This document shows, piece after piece, positions 16,529 to 26,790 of a stretch of 37,825 nt of DNA (position 1 is its first letter; each line of letters begins with the position of its first letter). This stretch comes from Promethearchaeia archaeon (GTDB lineage Archaea > Asgardarchaeota > Lokiarchaeia > Sigyniarchaeales > SOKP01). The notes under the pieces are model-generated. The model did not search any database. It was not told where the DNA came from and saw only the letters and a program-made list of their open reading frames with translations. The position numbers and the translations under genes are program-made. The DNA lies in contig JAHQWL010000081.1 of NCBI GenBank assembly GCA_029856155.1, positions 71,812-109,636 of the forward strand, read 5' to 3'.

Positions 16529-17542
16529 ATGAAAGAAGTTTATCCCGGTATTTTTCTAATAAAGGAAAAAGGGACATCTGGAGCAATAAAACCACCGGAA
16601 AATATATATGTGTTAGCTGGTTCAGATGGTATCATTTTTGATGCGGGATACGGAACTAAAAAAGCTATAAAGCACTTAATCACAGAATTAAAAAAAATTG
16701 AAGAAATCTATAAAGAACAAAATGAAGAGTTTAAGCTTACAAGAATCATCGTATCTCATTGCCACCCCGATCATTTTAGTGGATTAAAGCGAATAAGAGA
16801 GGCATTAGGAATAAAAATATCTCTTACAAAAAAAAGTGCTGAAATTATAAAAGACAAAAAAAGTTTTATTAAAAGTTTTGAAACAGATGCATATAAAGAC
16901 TATATGAGAGTGAGGAAAAACATAACTCGAAGAATAATAAATGTATTAAGAAATGTTGGTTCGAGATTATTTTATCAACGCATATACGGTGTTTCTTATA
17001 TAGATGATCCGGAGGAAATCCTTGATGAAAATGAAGATATCATAATAAATGGTGAGGTATGGCAAATTTTTCCCTCACCAGGACATGCTATAGACCATAT
17101 ATCTCTTTATAATAAGGAAAAAGGTATTTTATTCTCTGGAGATAATATTTTAAGGAGTATAACTACTTGGCTTGGACCTCCAAATTGTGATATATCAGAA
17201 TATATAAAATCTATTGAAATGATTCAGAACTTACCTAATCTTAAATTAATATTAGCAGCTCATGGAAGTCCTATAGAAAATCCAAAAGAACGAATTGCAG
17301 AGATCTTAACACATAGAAAAGAACGGGAGAAACAAGTACTTTATATAATTTATGAGAATTCAGACAATGGAATCTCTCCAAAAGATATAATTAAAGCTAT
17401 CTATCCAAAGGATAGTAGATTTCTCCATCAAGTTGCTCGTGGCTGGATAGTATTAACTTTAAAAATGCTAGAAGAAAAGAATTTAATAAAACGACAAGAC
17501 ACGAAAAAAAAGATAATATTTTTCCCTATCAATAAGGATTAG
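16529..17542 (+). CDS. Metallo-beta-lactamase fold hydrolase, LACTB2-like
   Basis: The binuclear zinc site is complete: HCHPDH at residues 77-82, SPGHAIDH with the third His, SGDNI with the bridging Asp, and LAAHGSP with the last His. The final 80 residues form a winged-helix-like domain (ARGWIVLTLKMLEEKNLIKR), as in LACTB2/glyoxalase-II-like proteins. An insertion of about 60 residues between the second and third metal motifs (110-170) is rich in Lys and Arg and could contact nucleic acid or CoA thioesters. The substrate is unknown: an endoribonuclease or a thioesterase are both possible for this subgroup. It stands alone, 147 nt before the helicase gene. Confidence 0.85.
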   Translation: MKEVYPGIFLIKEKGTSGAIKPPENIYVLAGSDGIIFDAGYGTKKAIKHLITELKKIEEIYKEQNEEFKLTRIIVSHCHPDHFSGLKRIREALGIKISLTKKSAEIIKDKKSFIKSFETDAYKDYMRVRKNITRRIINVLRNVGSRLFYQRIYGVSYIDDPEEILDENEDIIINGEVWQIFPSPGHAIDHISLYNKEKGILFSGDNILRSITTWLGPPNCDISEYIKSIEMIQNLPNLKLILAAHGSPIENPKERIAEILTHRKEREKQVLYIIYENSDNGISPKDIIKAIYPKDSRFLHQVARGWIVLTLKMLEEKNLIKRQDTKKKIIFFPINKD

Positions 17543-17689
17543 ATTATCCATATCCTTAATTAGTTTACACATTCTTATACTTATTTCTAAATTAATAATA
17601 AGATTCTATTAACTGGAGGTCAATTTAATATTATAAAAATCTTACAGCGATATAGCTTTTAAAAATAATTAATCTAGAGTTTTTATAAT

Positions 17690-19843
17690 ATGCAAAAAGA
17701 GCTTAATCAATATTTAAATGGACCGTTCTTAAAAAAAAATCAGATATTTTGGAGAGATTATCAAAAAAATGTTGTTAATAGCTGTAAAAATAAAAATTCT
17801 TTAGTAGTTCTACCAACAGGTTTAGGAAAAACAATAATTGGCATTTTATTAGTATCTACTTGTTTGAAAAAATATCCTAAAGCAAAAATTATTATTCTTG
17901 CTCCGACACGGCCCTTAGTTTCACAACATAAAGCTTCATGTGAGCAATTTCTTGATATTAAGTTGGAAGAAATTACCTCATTTACGGGAAGAATCTCTCC
18001 AGAAAAAAGAATGTTATCATTTGAAAGCTCAAGAATTATAATTTCTACTCCCCAAGTAATAAAAAATGATTTGTTGAGGGGTAGATATGGATTATCTCAG
18101 GTCGCTCTAATTATTTTCGATGAGGCTCATAAAACTAAGGGAAATTATGCCTATAATTTTATTTCAGAAGAATATATTAATACGTGTAAAGATCCCCTAA
18201 TCTTAGGATTAACTGCCTCACCCGGAAAAGATTATGAACGCATCCAGCAGATATGTGATAACTTGTATATAGAGAATATTATTTTTAAAACTTATCAAGA
18301 TAAAGATGTTAAAGATTACATTCATGATATCGATGTTTTCATAAATCTAATTGATTTACCGATTAAAGTGAGGGAATTAAGTGCTGTTTGGTACAATTTA
18401 TTCGAAAAATTCTTAAGATTTTTTATTAAAAATAACCTCATTCCTCCAAATAAAGCATTTTATTCAAAATTAGATTTTTTGGGAATTTCTCGTGATTTAA
18501 CATTTTCTTTACACTATGAAAAAGGAAATGAATTCGATTTATCTGAGGATGAATATTTGGAAAGTCTATATTACAAATCTCCAAAGATTATTGATATTGT
18601 TAAAGAAAATCAACTTGATATCCCTTCTGTATACTCCTATTGTTCAAGTTGTATATCCATACTTCACGCTAAAGATTTACTGGAAACACAAGATATTTCT
18701 CTTTTTAAATCTTTTCTAGATAAAATAAAATATAAAGCAAGCAGAGATATCTTATCTGCTAAAAGAATTATAAATTCAGAGCATTTTGATCACATAAATT
18801 CTGTAATTGAAAATGAAGAGCAAAGTAATCTATCTCATCCTAAATTAAGAAAGGTTACTTCCATCATTAAAGAGGAAATTAAAGAATTTAGCAATAAAAA
18901 AATCCTAATTTTTACTCAATACCGGGAAATGGCAGAATTTCTTAAGAATAAGCTACAAAAAGAATTTAATGAACAACTAAATATTGAAAAATTTATTGGT
19001 CAAACAACTAAAAAAGATGATTGTGGATTTCCACAAAGGCTACAAATAGAAATATTACATAAATTTAGAGAGGGAGGTATACACATATTAATTGCCACAA
19101 GTGTTGCTGAAGAAGGATTAGATATCCCCAATGTGGATGCTATTATATTTTTTGAACCTATCCCTTCAGAAATAAGGTTAATTCAAAGACGAGGAAGAAC
19201 TGGAAGATATGCGCCTGGAAGATGCTATATACTTGTTACAGAAGAAAGCGTTGATATACCATTTCATATTGTTGCAAGACGAAAAGAACATTCAATGAAC
19301 TCTGTTTTATCTAATCCTCAACAGTTAACATTAGTAAGTGGATTGGAACGCGAAAAAATTGATTTCTCTGTTAAAAATGATAAATCTACTGGCTCTCAAG
19401 TTGTTAAAAATTTTAGAGAAAGAAGGGACTTAGAGCAAATCTATTTAGCAAATCGCGCTATTGAAGAAATTATTACACAGATTGATAAATTTTGTAATAG
19501 TGAAGAATACAAGAATCTCAAGGATAGTGGCATTATTTTTTTTTCAGATATAATAAATATCGATGAACAACATTTGCGCCAGAAAATAACTAAATTGAAA
19601 AAAAGAAGAATCAAACCTCCTACTAAACAAAAAGTTTATTTAAATAAACACGTAAAGTCATTGATAAATTTGGTTAAAATTTATGGCGTGAATGGAAGAT
19701 TAGATTATACTGAATTTCAGAAACTTGCACGCGATGAGGAAATAGTTGACCAGAAGTTTACCATTCATTTCAATCAAGCATGCTTTTTAGGATATCTTGA
19801 AAAACTAGATGATTGTGTCCATTTTGTCATGGATTATGATTAA
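17690..19843 (+). CDS. hef: Hef/FANCM/Mph1-type SF2 DNA helicase lacking the nuclease domain
   Basis: An ATP-driven helicase of forked and branched DNA, acting in repair and restart of replication forks. Walker A is LPTGLGKT (41-48), the DEAH box is FDEAHKTK (143-150), motif III is LGLTASPGKD, and the second RecA domain has TQYREMAEF, ATSVAEEGLDIP and the motif VI segment IQRRGRTGRYAPG (near 498-510). The inserted helical domain between the RecA folds (about 205-390) is the Hef/FANCM feature. Euryarchaeal Hef proteins carry a C-terminal XPF/ERCC4 nuclease; this 717-residue chain instead ends in a helical region of about 130 residues with no nuclease motif. A TATA-like CTTTTAAAAAT (17656-17666) lies about 25-35 nt upstream of the ATG, so the mRNA is probably leaderless. 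Confidence 0.9.
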   Translation: MQKELNQYLNGPFLKKNQIFWRDYQKNVVNSCKNKNSLVVLPTGLGKTIIGILLVSTCLKKYPKAKIIILAPTRPLVSQHKASCEQFLDIKLEEITSFTGRISPEKRMLSFESSRIIISTPQVIKNDLLRGRYGLSQVALIIFDEAHKTKGNYAYNFISEEYINTCKDPLILGLTASPGKDYERIQQICDNLYIENIIFKTYQDKDVKDYIHDIDVFINLIDLPIKVRELSAVWYNLFEKFLRFFIKNNLIPPNKAFYSKLDFLGISRDLTFSLHYEKGNEFDLSEDEYLESLYYKSPKIIDIVKENQLDIPSVYSYCSSCISILHAKDLLETQDISLFKSFLDKIKYKASRDILSAKRIINSEHFDHINSVIENEEQSNLSHPKLRKVTSIIKEEIKEFSNKKILIFTQYREMAEFLKNKLQKEFNEQLNIEKFIGQTTKKDDCGFPQRLQIEILHKFREGGIHILIATSVAEEGLDIPNVDAIIFFEPIPSEIRLIQRRGRTGRYAPGRCYILVTEESVDIPFHIVARRKEHSMNSVLSNPQQLTLVSGLEREKIDFSVKNDKSTGSQVVKNFRERRDLEQIYLANRAIEEIITQIDKFCNSEEYKNLKDSGIIFFSDIINIDEQHLRQKITKLKKRRIKPPTKQKVYLNKHVKSLINLVKIYGVNGRLDYTEFQKLARDEEIVDQKFTIHFNQACFLGYLEKLDDCVHFVMDYD

Positions 19844-19894
19844 ATGCTTACAAATTAAATATGTCATAAATCTAAAACAAGAAAAATTCGATTA

Positions 19895-22800
19895 TTAATT
19901 TATTTTCTCCTCTTTTCCCTTTCTAAAAAAGTATAAAACCAAAATAATGGTAGTAATAATTGCAGGAAACGCAAATATTGCGGGATTGCCTCCACTGAAA
20001 AGGAATAGATAATATGAAATTGTTACAATTGAAGCAAAAAAAGCTATAATACTCCCATATTGGCTCGCAAAATTTTTTAGATGTCGTAGCATCATATTGA
20101 CTTTATAATTTGTGCTTTTGATTACTTCTAATTCTGTTTCATCAATTTCATCTAAAACTTCTGGATTTTCATAATAAATAGACAATACTGGATTATATTT
20201 ACCATTTAATTTTCCAGCACTGATTAAAAATAATAAATGGTCTTGGATATTTTGTTTTTTTATTTTTAACTCATTATTCAAAAACCCTACTGTCAAATAT
20301 TCGTTTGCTACAGCCTTTATAGTCATATCAATGTAGGATTTTAATATTAAACGTTCTAACGCTTTCACTTTTTCGTTTAAAATCTCAGAATATTCATCTA
20401 TAAAGTTATTAAAGTCTTCTAAAATAAATTTCGATATTTGATTAAAGTTTTTAGATTGTTTAGAAAAATCCTTGAATTTCGCTTCAACACTTTTTTTAAT
20501 CTCTTTTATCTCTGAATCAATTGTCTTAGCTCTCCTTTGGATCAAAATATTGCTTTTCTTAAATTCTTTGATTTCTATATTATCTTCTACTTTTCTTTCT
20601 AAATTTCCAAGTAATTGGCTTAAATTTATCTTATTTTTATTAATTAAAGTTAATAATTGTTCACGGTATGATTCATTCTTCATTGCTACTATCTGATCAC
20701 TAATTTTTTGTATCTTGTTGTTATACTCATTAACGAAATTATTTTTGGCTTTTACATATAACTCTCTAATTTCAGGTACTAGTTTAGCTAAATCGCCCGA
20801 TTTGTGTAATAAGGCATTTATTTTGTGTTCAATTTTATCTTGAGATTGTTTTAGATTCTCCTTAAAAATAAGTTTTTTATTTACAAATGTTTCTTGAATT
20901 TTAATATAATTCTCATAACCTTCGGTTTTTTTAAAAACTTTAGCAATATATCCCTTTAATTCAGTATTGAGAGAGTTAAATTGTTGTTCGATGAAGATAT
21001 GTTTTTTATTGAATTGATTTAAACCGTGTTTAATATTATTTATAGCACTTCTTTCATTTTCTAAAATAGATTCAAAATATTTTTTAGATTCAAGGAATTC
21101 TTCTCGTTCTTGATTAATTTGAAGTTCTTTTACCTTTTCATAGAATTGTTTTGGTAGTACTTCTTTAAAAATTCTTAAATCATTGATTCTATTTTGAAGT
21201 TCTAACATATTTACATTCAATGTTCTATTCCTAATACTCGAATCATATAAGGCAAGAATTTTTCCAATTCTTTCCCTATTTAGTTTTAATAAATTATTAT
21301 CAATATAATTCTTGAGTTCTTTATTTAAATAATAATACTTTGTGTACACCAAAATGGTTTTTTCCTTATCGTCAAGTTCCGCATTAATTTTAGATATATC
21401 GATCATAGCTTTTAATTTATTTATAAGAACTTTACATGATAAGTTGACTTCTTTCTTCAAATCCACTAATTTAATGTTATTCGTTTTTTTCTCGACAATT
21501 ATTGCACTTATTTTATTTGAAATGATATTATTTATGAGATCATCTTTCAAGAGAGATATTTCATTTATAAAATAGTTATTGAATTTTTCCCATTGGATTA
21601 TGCTTAATTCTGACTCCTCTTTAAAATTCTCTCTATATTTAACACATTCATTTAGTTTTTTTTGGTAAGTCTTATTTATCTTATTAAAATTAGATTCAAG
21701 AGTGTCAAATTCATTCATTATAGCTTCAATTTTTAGATTAGTTGAATTTTCTATATTACTTTTGACACCATTTAGTTGAGATTTAAATTTAACAATCTCT
21801 TGAGAGACAAAATTATCAAAATCTTCTATTCTCGATCGATTTCTTTCTTCAATAATTTTATTCTTTAAAATTTTTACTTGGTTTGCAATTAATTCAATTA
21901 CATTAGTTTCTAACTTTTCTACCTTTTCTTGAAGGTGACGATAAAGTAAAGAAAGCTTTTGTTTTCTTTTGATTTCTAGTTTTATTGTTGATTGAAGTTC
22001 TTTAATTTCATTTAGCCTTTCATTCATTAGAAAATCTGATTCTTTTTTGGTAATATTGAAAGCATCCTGAAACTTATTTTCTAAAATTTTACTTTTAGCT
22101 TTTTCTTCAATTTCTTTTATATCAGTCTCTATTCTATTATTGATCTCTTCAATTTTTTGTTGGTTAATGTTAAAAAATTGGAAACCATCTGTATAATAAT
22201 TAAAATCTTCATCGAATTTTTCTTTAATTCTTATCCAATTATCTATTACTTTCTTATGTTTCTTAACTATTTTTCTTTCTTTAGTTGTAACCTGTTGAGA
22301 TACATTATAAATAATTTTATCATATTTCCTTACATTTTGAGATATTTTATCCAAATCATACATTATAAGATTGACTTTTTCACCATCATACTCCTTTTCT
22401 AGAGTTTCACAAAAAATCTTTCTAAATGAGTCTATTTTTTTATCTAAATCTTCTTCTATGATTCTTATTTTTTCTTTAAGAGTTTCTAATAGATTATTTA
22501 AATTTCTTACTTCTTCTTTTTCCTGAATTTTACTTTTCAGATATGAATCTACTTCAGTTAACCTTTTTTGCAGAACTGAGTATAATTTTTTCCAATTTGA
22601 GATTTCTGAACCTAAACTAGCTTGTATATTAACATAATTAAGTTCTTCATAGAATGAGTTTTCAATATTTTCATTTAAAAAATCCGCTTCCATTAAGGCA
22701 TCCCTTATTACAAATTTTAATCTCTGTTTAGCATAGTCGATCTCATTAATTAGAAGATAACTTTCTATTTCTTCTCGTATCTGAGAAGTAATACCCTCTA

Positions 22801-24364
22801 ATTTCAAAGTCATATTATAAATATCATTCTTTATATCCACCAATTTCTCTTTTTCTTCAAATAATCTTTCCACATTTAGATCCATGTCAGATACGATTAT
22901 ATTTTTAAAAAGATAATTCAAATAGAAGAAATATTTTGTTTTGATACCTAAAAAGACTTTTTTTGTTCTTATATTTCCATTAAAAAATCTTTTCTCAACC
23001 ATATCTCTAATAATGGGAAAGATTTCTTCCTTTAATTTCAATGGTTCATTATGGAGAGTTCTATACCTTTTAAAAAGATCGGAAAGAGAAACTATGCTAT
23101 TATTTAACAGTTTTTCATAGAATTCTTGAAAAAATACTTTTTTACCATAGCTAAAATTACTAATATAATTCTTGAATTCAGTCTCATTGTTTAGAACGCA
23201 TAAATTAAAATTATAGTTAAGATTAATATATGAAATAAGTTCATCTATATATTCTTCTAAACCAAAAGTGGTTTTAAGTTGATTTATATCAATAAATTTT
23301 TCCTTTTCTAATTGCTTAAAAAGTAACCTCTCAATTTCATCAATAAATTTCTTCCAAACCAAGGATAAAAGAATTATTAACTTTGAAGCTTCACTCAATT
23401 TATCAGAATCCAAAATAGTTTGATTATCTAATATTAAATTTAGTTTTTTATTTATAAAAGAAAAAACTCCAGCGGGATTATAATCTAAAATCCAAGAATA
23501 TAATTCAAGAGTATAAACAAGCCAAAAAGTTATTTCAATATTATCCATTTGATTAAAACTAAAACCACCACTTTCTTTTTGTAATTGTTGAAGGAATTGA
23601 ATTTCTTTTTCTTTTACTTCTAAGTCGAGATCCAAATACTTAAGACAAAGAAATCTGAAAATTAACGAAGGACCTCTTTTTTTATCACCGAGATATAAGC
23701 CAAATTGGTCTCTATTAACGCGAACATCAATACAAAGAAGAGAGAAGATTTCTAGAACATAATACAACGTCTGAGCGGAGGTGATGTTCTTATCAATATA
23801 ACACTCTTTATCTTGACAGTGTAAGAATTTATTACCCTTTTTAAGTGACAATACAAAATTTTTAATTTCTCCTTTAATTTGGTCAGGTTCTTTAGAAAAG
23901 AGATATTGTTTTAATAATCCTAAATTCTTAAGGCAAGATAAAGCTAAATAGGTGGAGTGGAGATCAGGAATATTTTCCGAATGTGGAGAGCGTTTAAATC
24001 CTAACTGTTCATATTGTTGAATTTCACAATTCTTTATATAATCAAAGATTTCATCTCTATGAAATGTTTTTTCTTGTTTAAGGTATTTCCTAAGTAAAAG
24101 AAACCAAAAAATTGTCTCTAAATTTAAATTAGGGTCTTTTAATAAGTTTTGATTATAATATTGATAGAAATCAACTAATCTATTATGCTCAATATAATAA
24201 AAATTCCTTATCTCTTTTCTCTTTACTCTTATAAAAGATTTAAATGGTTCTTTTTTAAAAGTTGTTATGTATGGATAAGCAGATTTCTCTTCCACATTAA
24301 GCAATATTAAACAATTCCCGACAATGTTTATTCTGTTTTTTGTAATTAATGAAAATCTATACAT
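19895..24364 (-). CDS. Giant membrane-anchored coiled-coil protein with prenyltransferase/cyclase-like toroid head
   Basis: A 1489-residue protein of no family I can name. Residues of about 50-320 show repeated helix pairs with the look of the alpha/alpha toroid of prenyltransferase beta subunits and terpene cyclases: HSTYLALSCLKNLGLL, ITSAQTLYYVLEIFSLL and LQKESGGFSFNQMDNIEITF. About 500-1335 is charged heptad-like coiled coil with almost no Gly or Pro. About 1335-1405 resembles the winged helix of PCI domains (VANEYLTVGFLNNELKIKKQ, then LLFLISAGKLNGKYNP). Two hydrophobic helices (about 1438-1457 and 1462-1481) with a Lys/Glu tail close it, so the bulk is a tail-anchored cytosolic rod. No conserved zinc or DDxD catalytic set can be claimed in the toroid. 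A tether or scaffold role is inference. It converges on hef (51-nt gap). Confidence 0.8.
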   Translation of the reverse strand: MYRFSLITKNRINIVGNCLILLNVEEKSAYPYITTFKKEPFKSFIRVKRKEIRNFYYIEHNRLVDFYQYYNQNLLKDPNLNLETIFWFLLLRKYLKQEKTFHRDEIFDYIKNCEIQQYEQLGFKRSPHSENIPDLHSTYLALSCLKNLGLLKQYLFSKEPDQIKGEIKNFVLSLKKGNKFLHCQDKECYIDKNITSAQTLYYVLEIFSLLCIDVRVNRDQFGLYLGDKKRGPSLIFRFLCLKYLDLDLEVKEKEIQFLQQLQKESGGFSFNQMDNIEITFWLVYTLELYSWILDYNPAGVFSFINKKLNLILDNQTILDSDKLSEASKLIILLSLVWKKFIDEIERLLFKQLEKEKFIDINQLKTTFGLEEYIDELISYINLNYNFNLCVLNNETEFKNYISNFSYGKKVFFQEFYEKLLNNSIVSLSDLFKRYRTLHNEPLKLKEEIFPIIRDMVEKRFFNGNIRTKKVFLGIKTKYFFYLNYLFKNIIVSDMDLNVERLFEEKEKLVDIKNDIYNMTLKLEGITSQIREEIESYLLINEIDYAKQRLKFVIRDALMEADFLNENIENSFYEELNYVNIQASLGSEISNWKKLYSVLQKRLTEVDSYLKSKIQEKEEVRNLNNLLETLKEKIRIIEEDLDKKIDSFRKIFCETLEKEYDGEKVNLIMYDLDKISQNVRKYDKIIYNVSQQVTTKERKIVKKHKKVIDNWIRIKEKFDEDFNYYTDGFQFFNINQQKIEEINNRIETDIKEIEEKAKSKILENKFQDAFNITKKESDFLMNERLNEIKELQSTIKLEIKRKQKLSLLYRHLQEKVEKLETNVIELIANQVKILKNKIIEERNRSRIEDFDNFVSQEIVKFKSQLNGVKSNIENSTNLKIEAIMNEFDTLESNFNKINKTYQKKLNECVKYRENFKEESELSIIQWEKFNNYFINEISLLKDDLINNIISNKISAIIVEKKTNNIKLVDLKKEVNLSCKVLINKLKAMIDISKINAELDDKEKTILVYTKYYYLNKELKNYIDNNLLKLNRERIGKILALYDSSIRNRTLNVNMLELQNRINDLRIFKEVLPKQFYEKVKELQINQEREEFLESKKYFESILENERSAINNIKHGLNQFNKKHIFIEQQFNSLNTELKGYIAKVFKKTEGYENYIKIQETFVNKKLIFKENLKQSQDKIEHKINALLHKSGDLAKLVPEIRELYVKAKNNFVNEYNNKIQKISDQIVAMKNESYREQLLTLINKNKINLSQLLGNLERKVEDNIEIKEFKKSNILIQRRAKTIDSEIKEIKKSVEAKFKDFSKQSKNFNQISKFILEDFNNFIDEYSEILNEKVKALERLILKSYIDMTIKAVANEYLTVGFLNNELKIKKQNIQDHLLFLISAGKLNGKYNPVLSIYYENPEVLDEIDETELEVIKSTNYKVNMMLRHLKNFASQYGSIIAFFASIVTISYYLFLFSGGNPAIFAFPAIITTIILVLYFFRKGKEEKIN

Positions 24365-24534
24365 TTATTTTTTTGGAAACAAAATTGTAAGAATTAGGGA
24401 AACTTCTACACGAAGAATTTATGAAAAATAAATTGATATTAATTGCTTCAATTTATTGGAGTTTAGTGTAAATGAGATCCACGAGAATAAAATATCTAAA
24501 TATTAAAAATCTTCCTTAAGTTTTTCTTTTTTTC

Positions 24535-25146
24535 TCATGATGCTCTAAATCTCCATTTTCTATTTATATACACCATTATTGCAGCAAAAATGAACGATAC
24601 GGCTATTATATAAAGAACTACGTTTAATATCGGCGGTCCAGTAGATATACTTACAGTCAAATAAAAATATACAGACCAACTATAATTTTCATTTGGAGAA
24701 GAATCTTTGGCCCAAACTTTAATTTTATAAATATTATAATTTGGATATAAACTAATATTATTCCAATTAAAATTCCAGAGACTTCCTCCTTCCTGGTTCA
24801 TTAAGGCATTAAATAAGACGTTTGTATTATTTGAGATTTGAATAGTAACATTTCCATATGAAGGAAGATTATCATCACTAATATTAACGATGAATGTATA
24901 AGAATTTCGATTTATAATTGTAAAATTATCAGATGGTTGAATAAAGGTAATAATTGGCACTGTTGTATCATTAACAGGAGCTTGAGTAAATAATAACCCT
25001 TCATAATTGTCCAGATTGTTTTCTGTTTCTTTCAGATTACCTAGATTAATGTAAAAATGAGCAATTGATATTATTAAAAAAAGGGTTATAAAAATAGTTA
25101 ATTTAGGAATAACAGTTTTTTTAAACTCCTTATACACAATTTTCAT
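24535..25146 (-). CDS. Surface-exposed Ig-like domain protein with two membrane anchors
   Basis: A 203-residue protein. A hydrophobic segment at about residues 14-32 is a signal anchor. It is followed by a Thr/Asn-rich external part with an Ig-like beta-sandwich (TVPIITFIQPSDNFTIINRN, then NVTIQISNNTNVLF and YKIKVWAKDSSPNENYSWS). A second helix (about 173-195) ends in RKWRFRAS. Several Asn-x-Ser/Thr sites in the external part fit archaeal N-glycosylation. The repeat unit is common in archaeal cell-surface proteins and gives no specific function. It lies between the giant coiled-coil gene (170-nt gap) and the C13 peptidase gene (150-nt gap), all on the same strand. Confidence 0.7.
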   Translation of the reverse strand: MKIVYKEFKKTVIPKLTIFITLFLIISIAHFYINLGNLKETENNLDNYEGLLFTQAPVNDTTVPIITFIQPSDNFTIINRNSYTFIVNISDDNLPSYGNVTIQISNNTNVLFNALMNQEGGSLWNFNWNNISLYPNYNIYKIKVWAKDSSPNENYSWSVYFYLTVSISTGPPILNVVLYIIAVSFIFAAIMVYINRKWRFRAS

Positions 25147-25296
25147 TGTAATCTTTCATAGCTTTTATATTAAATTAGAATAAATTCTACTTAATTTAAA
25201 TTTAAGTGAAGAATATCGAATCTGTTTAGAAATATTTATCGAATCAAATAATAGAGTTAAAATGTTAAAAAAATGGAGAATATTAAGATAATTTGT

Positions 25297-26790
25297 TTAT
25301 AATTGAGGATTTCCGTTAAACCCCCAACTATCCTTAATCCCTAAATTATCATGAATTAAAGGTGCTTGAATCTCATCTATAGCTTTCATTTGTCCAGAAG
25401 GGATGAAGTTTTTTGAAAAGTTAAATGCAGCTCCAATAGATTGCCCTTGATTTAATTGATTCCAAAATTGATGAAAAAACCATGAACCTGCAAAACCATC
25501 AGCATTTGCATTATCTCGCCAATACCATGAAAAAATATCTGTGGTTGATGTGATTAATATAGAATTAGGAATATCATACCAGCTTAATCCTATACTTGAA
25601 TTTTGGTTTAAGAAATTCCCACTGAAGCAAATATCAATGTTTATTAAAATACGTCTACAACTTATATGTTTAGCTAGATTAATAAATTCAAATTCCGTAA
25701 TATAATCGTTGTCAGCTTCGAAATGAAATGTTGCATTTCCATCTCCAAGGATTTTGTTGGAACCATGGTCTACCATATAAATTATTAATTGATCTTTTGG
25801 TCTAATGTTTGATGCAAATGAACCAGAAATTGATACATTTAATTCTTGTTTGAATCTACTTGAATTCACATCGTTATTTTCTACATCAATGATAGCTCCA
25901 GTTAAATCATTTGATATTCCATCATATGCATTTACATCGATAATATCGTCATTTGTATGGTAGAGCATTAAAAAGATATTATCATCAGTATATCCATGAT
26001 TCTTTAAAATCCAATAGACTTGAAGTGCTTGAGCAGGAAAACCATCTGAATCTATATTACTTGGCGGAGGGCTTGGAATGGGAGGAGGAAACCAATATTC
26101 TACTTTTACATCATCAAAAAGAACCATATCAGTACCAGTCATATTCCCTTCAACTGCTAGCACTAGATGTAATTGAGTTATTTCATATTTAGTAGAATTA
26201 TCAGCTATACCAGTTGAATTTAGGAAAGTCCATCCTGAGAAAGTATCAAAAATCCCTTTTGACCAATCAGTTCTTACTACATCATTGCTAGAATTTAACC
26301 AACGTAATCCTATTCGTGCTCCTGCCCCTGTAGGTATTATCGTAGCGGGTGTCCATCCATTAGTGGTGATATTAACCCACGCAGAAAGATTATATGCGGC
26401 ATATTTAAATAATGGATAAAATTTTGTCCAATTGTATACAAACTCCATATTAACATATTTGGAAGTAGCAGGAGCAGTTACAATCAATTGTACAACTCCC
26501 GGAGTATCATGACCGGGTATAGTAATATCTACTGCACCATATCCATTAGGATTAAAACTTCCCTCCCAGTTAGTTGTTTCATTATCAAATTTTCCCTCAT
26601 CAAAATCAGGTTCACCATCCTTCCTATAAAAATCATTTGCACTACAAAGAATAATTGCCTTCCGTTCTCCTGGAACTTTTTTACTTCGCATTATAGGTAT
26701 ATACATTATCCATAAAGAAAGAACCAAACCTATACTTATAAAAAAAACAACTAAAGGAATATATCTCATTACACTTTTCTTTAAATTCAT
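25297..26790 (-). CDS. Membrane-anchored C13 (legumain/GPI8-like) cysteine peptidase with an inserted beta-sandwich
   Basis: Clan CD cysteine peptidases of family C13 include legumain and the GPI transamidase subunit GPI8. The catalytic pair is visible: His near residue 340 in IYMVDHGSNK and Cys near 388 in NIDICFSGNF. The first strand of the caspase-like fold (KAIILCSANDFYRKDG, about 43-58) is separated from the next part (FPAQALQVYWILKNHGYTDD) by about 180 residues. That insert looks like a carbohydrate-binding-type sandwich (NWEGSFNPNGYGAVDITIPG to VLFDDVKVEYW) and ends in a Pro-rich linker. A helix at about 9-31 is an uncleaved signal anchor, placing the enzyme outside the cell. Many Asn-x-Ser/Thr sites support this. 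Specificity for Asn or a transpeptidase activity cannot be judged here. Confidence 0.85.
   Translation of the reverse strand: MNLKKSVMRYIPLVVFFISIGLVLSLWIMYIPIMRSKKVPGERKAIILCSANDFYRKDGEPDFDEGKFDNETTNWEGSFNPNGYGAVDITIPGHDTPGVVQLIVTAPATSKYVNMEFVYNWTKFYPLFKYAAYNLSAWVNITTNGWTPATIIPTGAGARIGLRWLNSSNDVVRTDWSKGIFDTFSGWTFLNSTGIADNSTKYEITQLHLVLAVEGNMTGTDMVLFDDVKVEYWFPPPIPSPPPSNIDSDGFPAQALQVYWILKNHGYTDDNIFLMLYHTNDDIIDVNAYDGISNDLTGAIIDVENNDVNSSRFKQELNVSISGSFASNIRPKDQLIIYMVDHGSNKILGDGNATFHFEADNDYITEFEFINLAKHISCRRILINIDICFSGNFLNQNSSIGLSWYDIPNSILITSTTDIFSWYWRDNANADGFAGSWFFHQFWNQLNQGQSIGAAFNFSKNFIPSGQMKAIDEIQAPLIHDNLGIKDSWGFNGNPQL

Noticed and set aside
20472..22402. Several ORFs of 74-81 codons on the plus strand inside the giant gene
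   Set aside because: They are shadows of the coiled-coil reading frame; none has a motif or a start signal.
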